From Bradyrhizobium sp. (lineage in GTDB: Bacteria > Pseudomonadota > Alphaproteobacteria > Rhizobiales > Xanthobacteraceae): DNA of 20,103 nucleotides. Positions 6,866 to 12,883 of the stretch are shown in pieces. The stretch is taken from the NCBI GenBank assembly GCA_028290305.1, contig JAQGKC010000414.1, positions 1-20,103 on the forward strand, in the 5' to 3' direction. Within the stretch, counting starts at the first letter, position 1. Every line of letters begins with the position of its first letter. The notes below the pieces were generated by a model that was not told the DNA's origin, ran no database searches, and was given only the letters and a program-made list of their open reading frames with translations. The position numbers and the translations under genes are program-made.

Positions 6866-7741
6866 CTAATTCGCCAGCGCGCTCGTCAGCGCCTTTATAT
6901 TGTGCCTGACCATATCAATGTAAGTGGGGGCATCGCCCTTTTCGTCGCTCAAACTGTCGGAAAACAGCGTTCCGCCGATCCTGGCGCCGGTCTCGGCCGA
7001 GATCCGGCGCATCAGCCGCGGATCGCTAATATTTTCAAGGAAAACCGCGGGGATTTTCGCGGCTCTGACCTGGGTGATAATGGCAGCGATATCGCGTGCG
7101 CTGGCCTCGGATTCGGTGGAAACGCCGAGCGGCGCGATGAATTCGATGCCATAGGCGGCGGCAAAATAGCCGAAAGCATCATGGGTCGAGATCACCTTGC
7201 GGCGCGCTTGCGGGATTTGCGCCACGGCTATCCGCACGTCACGGTCCAGGACGTCGAGTTTCGCCAGATAGCCTTCCGCATTGGCACGAAAAATCCCGGC
7301 GTCCGCGGGGTCGGCGGTAACAAGCGCATCGCGGATGTTGGCCACATAGATCTTCGCGTTGACAACCGATTGCCAGGCATGCGGATCGGCGGCAGAGCCC
7401 ATTTTGAGCGGCGCGATGCCGTCGGTCGCGGTCACGATCGCAGCCTTGCTGCCGGAGGATTGCACCAGCCGCGGCAGCCAGCCCTCGAGACCGAGGCCGT
7501 TGATGATCAGGAGCTTCGCATCCGTGATTTTCTTCGCATCTGATGGCGCCGGCGTATAGACGTGCACATCGCCATCGGGGCCGACTAACGTCGTCACGCT
7601 GACGCGATCGCCCCCGACGTTTCGCACGAAGTCGCCTGTTATCGAAAAGCTGGCGACGACGTTTAGACGATCCTGCGCGCGCGCGGGCGGAGCCATCGTC
7701 ACGAACACCAGGCAGATCAGCCAAAGTTGAAAACGCCGCAT
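6866..7741 (-). CDS. znuA: Zinc ABC transporter, periplasmic binding protein
   Basis: The 291-residue protein has a Sec signal peptide (hydrophobic LWLICLVFVTMA, cleavage near ARA-QD at residues 20-23) and the cluster A-I (cluster 9) metal-binding fold. Likely ligands are His60 (DVHVYTP), His121 (DPHAW) and His187 (STHDAFGYFA), plus an Asp near the C-terminus (SDSLSDEKGDAPTY). A His rather than Glu at the third site is usual in zinc-type proteins. It lacks the His-rich loop of E. coli ZnuA, but His-rich stretches occur in two other products of the operon. The start at 7741 is chosen for the signal peptide; the frame is open further upstream only because it overlaps znuB out of frame. It follows znuB by 11 bases. 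Confidence 0.94.
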   Translation of the reverse strand: MRRFQLWLICLVFVTMAPPARAQDRLNVVASFSITGDFVRNVGGDRVSVTTLVGPDGDVHVYTPAPSDAKKITDAKLLIINGLGLEGWLPRLVQSSGSKAAIVTATDGIAPLKMGSAADPHAWQSVVNAKIYVANIRDALVTADPADAGIFRANAEGYLAKLDVLDRDVRIAVAQIPQARRKVISTHDAFGYFAAAYGIEFIAPLGVSTESEASARDIAAIITQVRAAKIPAVFLENISDPRLMRRISAETGARIGGTLFSDSLSDEKGDAPTYIDMVRHNIKALTSALAN

Positions 7742-7752
7742 CGCGCTCACCG

Positions 7753-8637
7753 CTACGCTTCGAGGTGGCGGCCGGGAAACAACTGCCTGACCAGGCCACT
7801 GACGCTGCCGAACAACACCGAGGCGACGTACAGCGCCGCCGCCACCAGAATGATCGCAGGACCCGACGGCACCCTGGTTTGAAACGACAGCACCAGCCCT
7901 GCATAGCCCGACAGCATGGCACTCACCACCGCGATGCAGATCATGCCGGTAATGTCGCGGGACCAGAACCGCGCGATGCCCGCGGGCAGGATCATCAGCC
8001 CGACCGCCAGCAGGGTGCCGAGTGCATGAAAGCCGTTGACCAGGTTGACGACGACCAGCGCGAGAAACGCCAGATGCGCGGGCGCGCCGGCGCGGCTCAC
8101 GGTGCGCAGGAACACCGGATCGACGCATTCGATCACCAGCGGGCGGTAGATCACCGCCAGCACGATCAGCGTGATCGTGGTGTTGAACGCGATGACGAGC
8201 AGGGTCTGGTCGTCCATCGCCAGGATATTGCCGAACAGCACGTGCAGCAGATCGATATTGGTGCCTCTGATCGAAACGATGGTGACACCAAGCGCCAGCG
8301 ACACCAGATAGAACGTGGCCAAAGAGGCGTCTTCTTTCTGCTCCGTCGTGCGTGCCACGACGCCGGCGAGAATCGCGACCGTGAAGCCGGCGATCAATCC
8401 GCCGGTCGTCATCGCGAACAGATTAAGTCCCGACAGCAAAAAGCCGATCGCCGCACCCGGCAGGATCGCGTGCGCCATGGCGTCGCCGACCAGGCTCATT
8501 CGGCGCAGCATCAGAAACACGCCGATCGGCGCGCCGCCCAGCGCCAGCGCGATCACGGCGGCCAGCGCGCGGCGCATGAATTCGAACTCGGTGAAGGGCG
8601 CGATCAGCGCATCATAGATCATCGTACTATAGATCAT
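7753..8637 (-). CDS. znuB: Zinc ABC transporter, permease
   Basis: This is an ABC-3 family inner-membrane permease of 294 residues with about eight hydrophobic helices, including RMSLVGDAMAHAILPGAAIGF, a family signature, and GFHALGTLLAVGLMILPAG, which contains the coupling region. It forms the channel through which ZnuA-delivered zinc enters the cytosol, powered by ZnuC. Two in-frame starts exist, ATG 8637 and ATG 8622, because ATGATCTAT is duplicated 15 bases apart; the second gives MIYDALIAPFTEFEF, the usual N-terminus of the family, so 8622 is equally possible. Neither has a clear ribosome binding site. The znuC stop is only 5 bases upstream of 8637, so translation is likely coupled. Confidence 0.94.
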   Translation of the reverse strand: MIYSTMIYDALIAPFTEFEFMRRALAAVIALALGGAPIGVFLMLRRMSLVGDAMAHAILPGAAIGFLLSGLNLFAMTTGGLIAGFTVAILAGVVARTTEQKEDASLATFYLVSLALGVTIVSIRGTNIDLLHVLFGNILAMDDQTLLVIAFNTTITLIVLAVIYRPLVIECVDPVFLRTVSRAGAPAHLAFLALVVVNLVNGFHALGTLLAVGLMILPAGIARFWSRDITGMICIAVVSAMLSGYAGLVLSFQTRVPSGPAIILVAAALYVASVLFGSVSGLVRQLFPGRHLEA

Positions 8638-8642
8638 GTGGT

Positions 8643-9401
8643 TCAGGCGGCCCGCGAAGGCATATCGTCCACGGCGCAGGCGGCGGCGCTGTCGTCGAAC
8701 GCTTCGCACATCCGACGGGCTTCCAGCAGGTTCTCCGCGGTCAACACCTCGGCGGTGGCGCCCCAAGCGACCTTCCCCCGCGCCAGCAGCAGGGTTTCGG
8801 GGAAATTGGCGCGTACCATATCCATGTCGTGCAGCGCCGCCAGCACCGTACGCTTCTCGCCATGCCAGTGCCGCACCAGCGCGATCAGATCGGCCGAGGT
8901 CTTGGCGTCGATGGCGTTGAATGGCTCGTCCAGCACAATCATGCGCGCGTCCTGCAACAGCACCCGCGCAAACAGCATGCGCTGCATCTGACCGCCGGAC
9001 AACGTACCGATGGTGCGGTTCTCGAAGCCGTTGAGGCCGACGGCCGCGAGCGCCTGCGCAATCCTGTCTCGCGCATGTTTGCCCATGCCACCGAAAAAAC
9101 CGATGCTGCGCCAAAGCCCGGTGCCGACAAAGTCGAACACCGAGATCGGAAAGCTGCGGTCGATATCGGCCGTCTGCGGCAGATAGGCGATATCGCGAAC
9201 GCTGAGATCGCCTGTCTCGATCGAGCCCGCCAGCGGCTTCAGGATGCCGACGATGCCGCGAAACAGCGTTGATTTGCCGGCGCCGTTCGGGCCGACGATC
9301 GCGAGCAGCGAGCCAGGGGCGACCTCCCCATCGAGGTGGTGCACCGCCGGATGCCTGTCGTAGCCCAGCGTGACATCGTGGAATTGCAACTGCGCGGCCA
9401 T
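8643..9401 (-). CDS. znuC: Zinc ABC transporter, ATP-binding protein
   Basis: The 252-residue ATPase shows Walker A GPNGAGKST (residues 37-45), Q-loop Gln76 (YLPQT), signature LSGGQ (134-138), Walker B MIVLDEP (154-160) and the switch His191 (LAALHD). It energises zinc import through ZnuB. The start at 9401 is chosen because GAGGTG lies just upstream and the product then begins MAAQLQFHDV, a normal start for this family; the longer frame from 9434 would overlap the His-rich gene. Only two bases separate it from the stop of that gene, so the two are almost certainly co-translated. Confidence 0.95.
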   Translation of the reverse strand: MAAQLQFHDVTLGYDRHPAVHHLDGEVAPGSLLAIVGPNGAGKSTLFRGIVGILKPLAGSIETGDLSVRDIAYLPQTADIDRSFPISVFDFVGTGLWRSIGFFGGMGKHARDRIAQALAAVGLNGFENRTIGTLSGGQMQRMLFARVLLQDARMIVLDEPFNAIDAKTSADLIALVRHWHGEKRTVLAALHDMDMVRANFPETLLLARGKVAWGATAEVLTAENLLEARRMCEAFDDSAAACAVDDMPSRAA

Positions 9402-9403
9402 GC

Positions 9404-9586
9404 TCACCTCATCGAAAGCCAGACCGCCGCCCACAGGCCGGCGCTGACCGCCAGCGCCGCGCCGAGCCGGGCGACGACGGTCATGCGCAGAATCGACCAG
9501 GGTGCCGCTTGCGCCGGATGCGGCAAAGCCGGCCCGTGACTGTGAGCGTGGACGTGATCATGTCCGTGGCTGTGGGAGTGAGACAT
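9404..9586 (-). CDS. His-rich mini membrane protein, first gene of the zinc operon (60 aa)
   Basis: The 60-residue product starts with eight histidines at every second position (residues 3 to 17, pattern His-x), followed by a short Pro/Ala linker with another His, and one hydrophobic segment, VVARLGAALAVSAGLWAAVWLS (about residues 37-58), ending in Arg. It would anchor in the inner membrane with a metal-binding tail. I know no named family. Its place directly after the Zur box and two bases before znuC argues that it serves zinc uptake, perhaps as a metal buffer or an accessory subunit of the transporter; this is inference. The ATG is preceded not by a ribosome binding site but by the Zur palindrome five bases away, so translation from a nearly leaderless mRNA is likely. 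Confidence 0.78.
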   Translation of the reverse strand: MSHSHSHGHDHVHAHSHGPALPHPAQAAPWSILRMTVVARLGAALAVSAGLWAAVWLSMR

Positions 9587-9591
9587 GGAAA

Positions 9592-9610
9592 AACGTTATA
9601 TTATAACATT
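9592..9610 (-). promoter_or_regulatory. Zur-box operator of the zinc operon
   Basis: On the minus strand the site reads AATGTTATAATATAACGTT, an inverted repeat with the perfect core GTTATA-T-TATAAC (9595-9607 on the plus strand) and matching AA/TT outer pairs. This agrees with the zinc-uptake-regulator operator known in alphaproteobacteria. It lies in the 32-base gap between the permease stop and the start of the His-rich gene. Zn-loaded Zur bound here would block the start of transcription, giving repression when zinc is sufficient. Confidence 0.85.
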
Positions 9611-9621
9611 ACCGGTGTCTA
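9595..9621 (-). promoter_or_regulatory. Probable promoter inside the Zur box
   Basis: The minus strand contains a consensus -10 hexamer TATAAT (9605-9600), and TATAAC (9600-9595) in the second half of the palindrome. TAGACA (9621-9616) is a -35 candidate spaced 15 bases from TATAAC; no good -35 fits TATAAT. Either choice puts the transcription start only about 0-8 bases before the ATG at 9586. The promoter would overlap the last codon of the upstream permease gene. Confidence 0.4.
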
Positions 9622-10116
9622 CGGCCGGCCGATGGCCATGGCGATCGCTGCCGCCAGAAACGGAAATGGCACCGATACAGCGGCGCGGAACCAGACAAAT
9701 CGCGCCGGCATGAACGGAATTTCCCATAAAATAACCCGCTGAAAGGCGAACAGCGCCCAGGCGATCACATAGGCGACGACCTGCGGCGCACCGCCACCGG
9801 CCTTCAACGCCACCGCGCCGATCGAGAAGCCGACCACCGGCCCGCCGGGCGTCGCGGCGCCCGCGATGACTGCGGTGAGCACGCCAAGCCAGCCTGAGTC
9901 CGGGCCGAGCCAGCCGGTAATGATCTCCTGGGGAATAACCGCCGCGATATATCCCGAGCCGATCACGCCGAGCGCGATGCGGGGCACGATATTGATGAAA
10001 TCCATGGTGCCTTCGCGCGCCGCCGTCGTCAGCACCAGCCGGCCGCGCTGCCATGCGATAAACCCTAGGGCTGCGACCGACCCCCACAGCAGGATATCGA
10101 TGATAAGCGCGCTCAT
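9619..10116 (-). CDS. Half-size permease, second of a pair (COG0701/DUF318-like)
   Basis: The 165-residue integral membrane protein has about four to five hydrophobic helices. It resembles one half of the two-repeat COG0701 (ArsP/DUF318-type) permeases. Its central region, IPQE...LGPDSG...GAATPGGP...WEIPFM...R, aligns with the same region of the preceding gene product, so the two are paralogues. The PGGP motif stands where COG0701 permeases usually carry a cysteine-containing loop, so a thiol-dependent arsenical substrate is unlikely. The ATG at 10116 overlaps the previous stop by four bases (ATGA), pointing to a heterodimer made in equal amounts. The substrate is unknown; a longer frame to 10206 is rejected in favour of this coupled start. 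Confidence 0.75.
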   Translation of the reverse strand: MSALIIDILLWGSVAALGFIAWQRGRLVLTTAAREGTMDFINIVPRIALGVIGSGYIAAVIPQEIITGWLGPDSGWLGVLTAVIAGAATPGGPVVGFSIGAVALKAGGGAPQVVAYVIAWALFAFQRVILWEIPFMPARFVWFRAAVSVPFPFLAAAIAMAIGRP

Positions 10117-10712
10117 GGCGCTGCCTTCGGATACATCCGGACATAGACGAAGCGCCCGAGCGCGCCGGCCAGAACCGGCAGCGGCAGCGAGATCACGATG
10201 CGCCACAGCGTGAAGTCGGTCCCCATGATCGGCAATTCCCAGGCAACCGCCCGGCCATAGCCGATCAGCGTCCAGCTCATGACCATGGCGATGGTAGCCC
10301 CGAAATCGGCGCCGACCGCGAGCAGTGCGCTCGCCACCGGATAGGCGGTAAACGGCCCGCCCGGCAGGATCGCACCGAACGCCGTTCCGATCAGCAAGCC
10401 CTTCAATCCGGATTTCGGCCCCAGCGACCGCGATACTTTCTCGTGCGGCAATATTTCCGCAATGAACGCGCCGAGCAGGCAGCCCGCCAGCACACGCGGC
10501 AGAATACGGCCGAACAGCCTGAAATCATGGGTCAGAATTTCGAGTACGCCATCGATGCCGTCGCGGCGATAGACCAGCGCGGCGCTGACCGCGACCAGCA
10601 CGCCAATCATGATCATCGACCAGCCGATCGGCTTGCGGACGCGCCCGGGACGCGGCTCCGCCTCGGCGGCATCGTCGGCGAGCGCCGGATCTTTTAAAGG
10701 GAGTTCTGACAA
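10113..10712 (-). CDS. Half-size permease, first of a pair (COG0701/DUF318-like)
   Basis: The 199-residue protein has a charged cytosolic N-terminus (about 30 residues), then about five hydrophobic helices starting at SMIMIGVLVAVSAALVY. The core contains LPHEKVSRSLGPKSG, GAILPGGPFTAYPVASALL and AWELPIMGTDFTLWR, which match the partner gene downstream. It therefore looks like one half of a permease normally encoded as a single chain. The only start before an upstream stop that gives the whole N-terminus is TTG at 10712, with no clear ribosome binding site; an internal ATG at 10616 would remove the charged N-terminus. It is not in the Zur operon: the Zur box lies after its partner gene. Confidence 0.75.
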   Translation of the reverse strand: MSELPLKDPALADDAAEAEPRPGRVRKPIGWSMIMIGVLVAVSAALVYRRDGIDGVLEILTHDFRLFGRILPRVLAGCLLGAFIAEILPHEKVSRSLGPKSGLKGLLIGTAFGAILPGGPFTAYPVASALLAVGADFGATIAMVMSWTLIGYGRAVAWELPIMGTDFTLWRIVISLPLPVLAGALGRFVYVRMYPKAAP

Positions 10713-10734
10713 GGGAAATGGGCTGGCGCGGTAT

Positions 10735-10756
10735 GAGACTGAAATTGCTTAGTCTC
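10735..10756. repeat. Inverted repeat upstream of the permease pair
   Basis: GAGACT (10735-10740) and AGTCTC (10751-10756) are perfect inverted copies separated by ten A/T-rich bases, 23 bases before the TTG start of the first half-permease. It could be a regulator binding site or a leader hairpin. I do not recognise the operator. The rest of the 247-base gap holds the sodB terminator and nothing else I can name. Confidence 0.35.
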
Positions 10757-10910
10757 GCCGGCACCGCGAAGCAAATGGAACAACGGCAAAACCCATGCAT
10801 GCCTCAGGGAAGCCTATGCGGGATTGCCACGGCCACGTTTCGAATCAGACGCAAGCCGCGATTCCCGCGAGAGCCGCGAAACAACGAAGCAAGCGAGAAG
10901 CAAACGAAAG

Positions 10911-10930
10911 GGCGGCAGCTTGATGCCGCC
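10911..10930 (-). terminator. Terminator of sodB
   Basis: GGCGGCA (10911-10917) and TGCCGCC (10924-10930) form a perfect 7-bp stem with a 6-base loop, 30 bases after the sodB stop. On the minus strand it is followed by a moderately T-rich stretch (CTTTCGTTTGCTTC). Confidence 0.65.
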
Positions 10931-10959
10931 GCCCCAAAATCCGTTATCCGCTCAGTGTG

Positions 10960-11556
10960 TCAGGCTTTCGAGAACAACTGGTCGACATACTCCCAGTTCA
11001 CGAGATGATCGACAAACGCCTTGAGATAATCCGGCCGGCGGTTGCGATAATCGATGTAATAGGAGTGCTCCCAGACGTCGACGCCGAGGATCGGCGTGGC
11101 GCCGTGCACCAGCGGGCTTTCGCCGTTTGGCGTTTTCGAGATTTCGAGCTTGCCGTTCTTCACCGACAACCATGCCCAGCCCGAGCCGAACTGGCCGACA
11201 CCGGCGGCGGCGAAATCGGTCTTGAATTTCTCAAGCCCGCCAAGGTCCTCGGTGATCTTCTTTTCCAGGCGGCCAGGCAATTTGGCGCTGCTGCCATTGG
11301 GCTTCATCCAGTTCCAGAAATGCAAGTGATTGTAGTGCTGGCCGGCGTTGTTGAAGACCGCGGGGTTCTTCCCGAACGAACCCTTCACGATCTCCTCGAG
11401 GGACTTGCCCTCGAATTCGGTACCCTTGATCGCGTTGTTTCCGTTGGTCACGTAAGCCTGATGATGCTTGTCGTGGTGGTATTCCAGCGTTTCCTTCGAC
11501 ATATGGGGCGCAAGGGCGTCATAGGCGTAAGGCAGATTGGGGAGCGTGAATGTCAT
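10960..11556 (-). CDS. sodB: Superoxide dismutase, Fe/Mn family (Fe-type)
   Basis: The 198-residue cytosolic enzyme converts superoxide to oxygen and hydrogen peroxide. Metal ligands by alignment with E. coli SodB are His27 (EYHHDKHH), His77 (QHYNH), Asp160 and His164 (DVWEH). The active-site Gln73 lies four residues before His77, as in Fe enzymes (Gln69 of E. coli SodB), while the position typical of Mn enzymes is not Gln (NGESPL). This favours iron, though cambialistic forms exist in rhizobia. The N-terminus FTLPNLPYAYDALAPHMS matches SodB directly. It has its own terminator and probable promoter, so it is monocistronic and divergent from the acetyltransferase gene at 11670. Confidence 0.96.
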   Translation of the reverse strand: MTFTLPNLPYAYDALAPHMSKETLEYHHDKHHQAYVTNGNNAIKGTEFEGKSLEEIVKGSFGKNPAVFNNAGQHYNHLHFWNWMKPNGSSAKLPGRLEKKITEDLGGLEKFKTDFAAAGVGQFGSGWAWLSVKNGKLEISKTPNGESPLVHGATPILGVDVWEHSYYIDYRNRRPDYLKAFVDHLVNWEYVDQLFSKA

Positions 11557-11594
11557 GGGATGATGTCCGCAATGATGGGAGACGTGGCTTAACG

Positions 11595-11627
11595 GGAACC
11601 CTTATAGAAGGTTCCATCGGTCTTAAA
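11595..11627 (-). promoter_or_regulatory. Probable sodB promoter with inverted repeat
   Basis: On the minus strand TTTAAG (11627-11622) and TATAAG (about 11606-11601) are spaced 15 bases and could be -35 and -10. The -10 lies inside an inverted repeat, GGAACC (11595-11600) and GGTTCC (11610-11615), which could be an operator. The spacing is short, so the exact elements are uncertain. Confidence 0.35.
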
Positions 11628-11669
11628 CACCCAATTTGGGAAAACGCGGGGCACAGGGATGCGAGTGAA

Positions 11670-12197
11670 ATGAGCATCGAGATCGACGTTTTGAACGGGG
11701 ACGCATCGTGGCCCGTGGCAGAACCGCTGTTTAAGGCGGTCTGGCCGCCTCATGTGGTCGAAAAGCTGCCCTGGGCCGGCATCGTCTTTGCCCATGCCGA
11801 ATTGCGGGTGCTGGTTCTGGCCGAACCGGAGGGTGCCCTCTGCCATGTCGGTATTTATCGCCGCGAGGTCAAATGGAATGGACGCAAGATCCGGGCGGGC
11901 GGCATCGGCGGCGTTTTGACCCGCGAGGACGCGAGGCGCCGCGGATATGCCAGTATTGCACTCAACGCGGCCATTCAAACATTGAAGGACGAAGGCGCCA
12001 CGGATTTCGCGCTGCTGTTTTGCGAACCGCACAACGCGCCGTTTTACGTCGGCCGCGGTTGGAAGCTGTTCGATGGCGAGATTTATGTCGATCAACCCGG
12101 TGGCCGCGTTCGTTTCGAAGCCATGGCGCCTTACGTTTACGACCTCAAACGCGCACCTCGGCAGGGCGTCATCGACCTCTGCGGTCTGCCTTGGTGA
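11670..12197 (+). CDS. GNAT-family N-acetyltransferase
   Basis: The 175-residue product shows a GNAT core: AHAELRVLVLAEPEGALCHVG, then VKWNGRKIRAGGIGGVLT, the acetyl-CoA loop REDARRRGYASIAL (Arg-Arg-x-Gly-x-Ala, about residues 86-98), and LLFCEPHNAPFYVGRGW, where substrate and cofactor meet. The arrangement recalls aminoglycoside 2'-type acetyltransferases, but a drug substrate cannot be claimed. The start at 11670 is preferred over 11550 because the upstream part overlaps the sodB promoter and start and is not protein-like; AGGGA lies about 11 bases before the ATG. It stands alone, divergent from sodB. Confidence 0.85.
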   Translation: MSIEIDVLNGDASWPVAEPLFKAVWPPHVVEKLPWAGIVFAHAELRVLVLAEPEGALCHVGIYRREVKWNGRKIRAGGIGGVLTREDARRRGYASIALNAAIQTLKDEGATDFALLFCEPHNAPFYVGRGWKLFDGEIYVDQPGGRVRFEAMAPYVYDLKRAPRQGVIDLCGLPW

Positions 12198-12276
12198 CCA
12201 TGAACGTCACCGGGTAAACGATCCGCGGAGAGGTGAACCTTTGGACTAGAATCAAGACCACAGAAAGCAGTCGCAC

Positions 12277-12300
12277 TTCGCAAACCATGATTCGCAAACC
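12277..12300. repeat. Short direct repeat TTCGCAAACC
   Basis: TTCGCAAACC occurs at 12277-12286 and 12291-12300, a 14-base period. It lies in the 194-base gap between the acetyltransferase and the DUF2147 gene, which holds no other feature I recognise apart from the tandem repeat at 12366. Confidence 0.5.
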
Positions 12301-12365
12301 GCGGATATGGCGTTGTGCAAATTCGATTTGTTGCTATGCAGACACGTTACCGGGGACAGCTCCAG

Positions 12366-12408
12366 GGCTTTAGATTCAAGGCTTTAGATTCATGGCTTTT
12401 AGATTCAT
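12366..12408 (+). repeat. Three tandem 14-15 base repeats over the DUF2147 start
   Basis: GGCTTTAGATTCAA (12366-12379), GGCTTTAGATTCAT (12380-12393) and GGCTTTTAGATTCAT (12394-12408) are nearly identical tandem units. The last two each end in the ATG of a possible start codon of the following gene (12392 and 12407), and the third unit has one extra T. Confidence 0.85.
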
Positions 12409-12850
12409 GGTTTGCAAGTTCGGCTTTATCGTCGCGATTTTGACAGTGCTGCTTGGCGCACCGCCAGCGAAAGCGCAGGCCGGTGGCGAGGTGAGCGGTA
12501 TCTGGCTGACGCAGTCGGGCGACGCCAGAGTGCGTATCAGCAAATGCGGCGGAGGCATTTGCGGGATCGTGGTTTGGCTGCGAGATTCCGTCAATCCCGC
12601 GACCGGGCAGCCTCAGGTCGATGACAAGAATCCCAACCCGGCGTTGGCAAGACGCCCGATGATCGGGCTTCCGTTGTTCAGCGGCATGCAGCCCTCGGGC
12701 TCGAACCGATGGTCCGGCCAGATCTACAACGCCGATGACGGCAGCAACTATGCCAGCAGCGTTTCGGTTGCCGGCCCGGACACGCTGAGAGTTGAAGGCT
12801 GCGTGGGCGCGCTCTGCGGCGGAGAGACCTGGAGCCGGTCCGCGCGCTAG
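12392..12850 (+). CDS. Secreted DUF2147 protein
   Basis: The 152-residue product has a Sec signal peptide (FGFIVAILTVLLGAPP, cleavage near AKA-QA, residue 28) and a DUF2147 domain: SGIWLTQSGDARVRISKCGGGICGIVVWL, DDKNPNP, the IYNADDGSNYAS block and a C-terminal GCVGALCGGETWSR. Four cysteines in the mature part could form disulfides in the periplasm. DUF2147 proteins are small envelope beta-barrels of unknown exact role. Two in-frame ATGs (12392 and 12407) are both provided by the tandem repeat; the first has AAGG 10 bases upstream, and both leave a usable signal peptide. The next gene is convergent. Confidence 0.88.
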   Translation: MAFRFMVCKFGFIVAILTVLLGAPPAKAQAGGEVSGIWLTQSGDARVRISKCGGGICGIVVWLRDSVNPATGQPQVDDKNPNPALARRPMIGLPLFSGMQPSGSNRWSGQIYNADDGSNYASSVSVAGPDTLRVEGCVGALCGGETWSRSAR

Positions 12851-12855
12851 ATCAT

Positions 12856-12878
12856 GATCCAGCTTCGCTGAATGGATC
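12856..12878. terminator. Inverted repeat between convergent genes
   Basis: GATCCA (12856-12861) and TGGATC (12873-12878) flank GCTTCGCTGAA; an inner CAGC-TTC-GCTG stem is an alternative pairing. It fills most of the 33-base gap between the convergent DUF2147 and DUF3095 genes and may serve both as a terminator. Confidence 0.45.
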
Positions 12879-12883
12879 GCGCC

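Noticed and set aside
7765..8991. A 408-codon plus-strand frame opposite znuB/znuC
   Set aside because: It is made of Arg/Gln/His/Asp-rich low-complexity sequence, the antisense image of membrane and ATPase genes.
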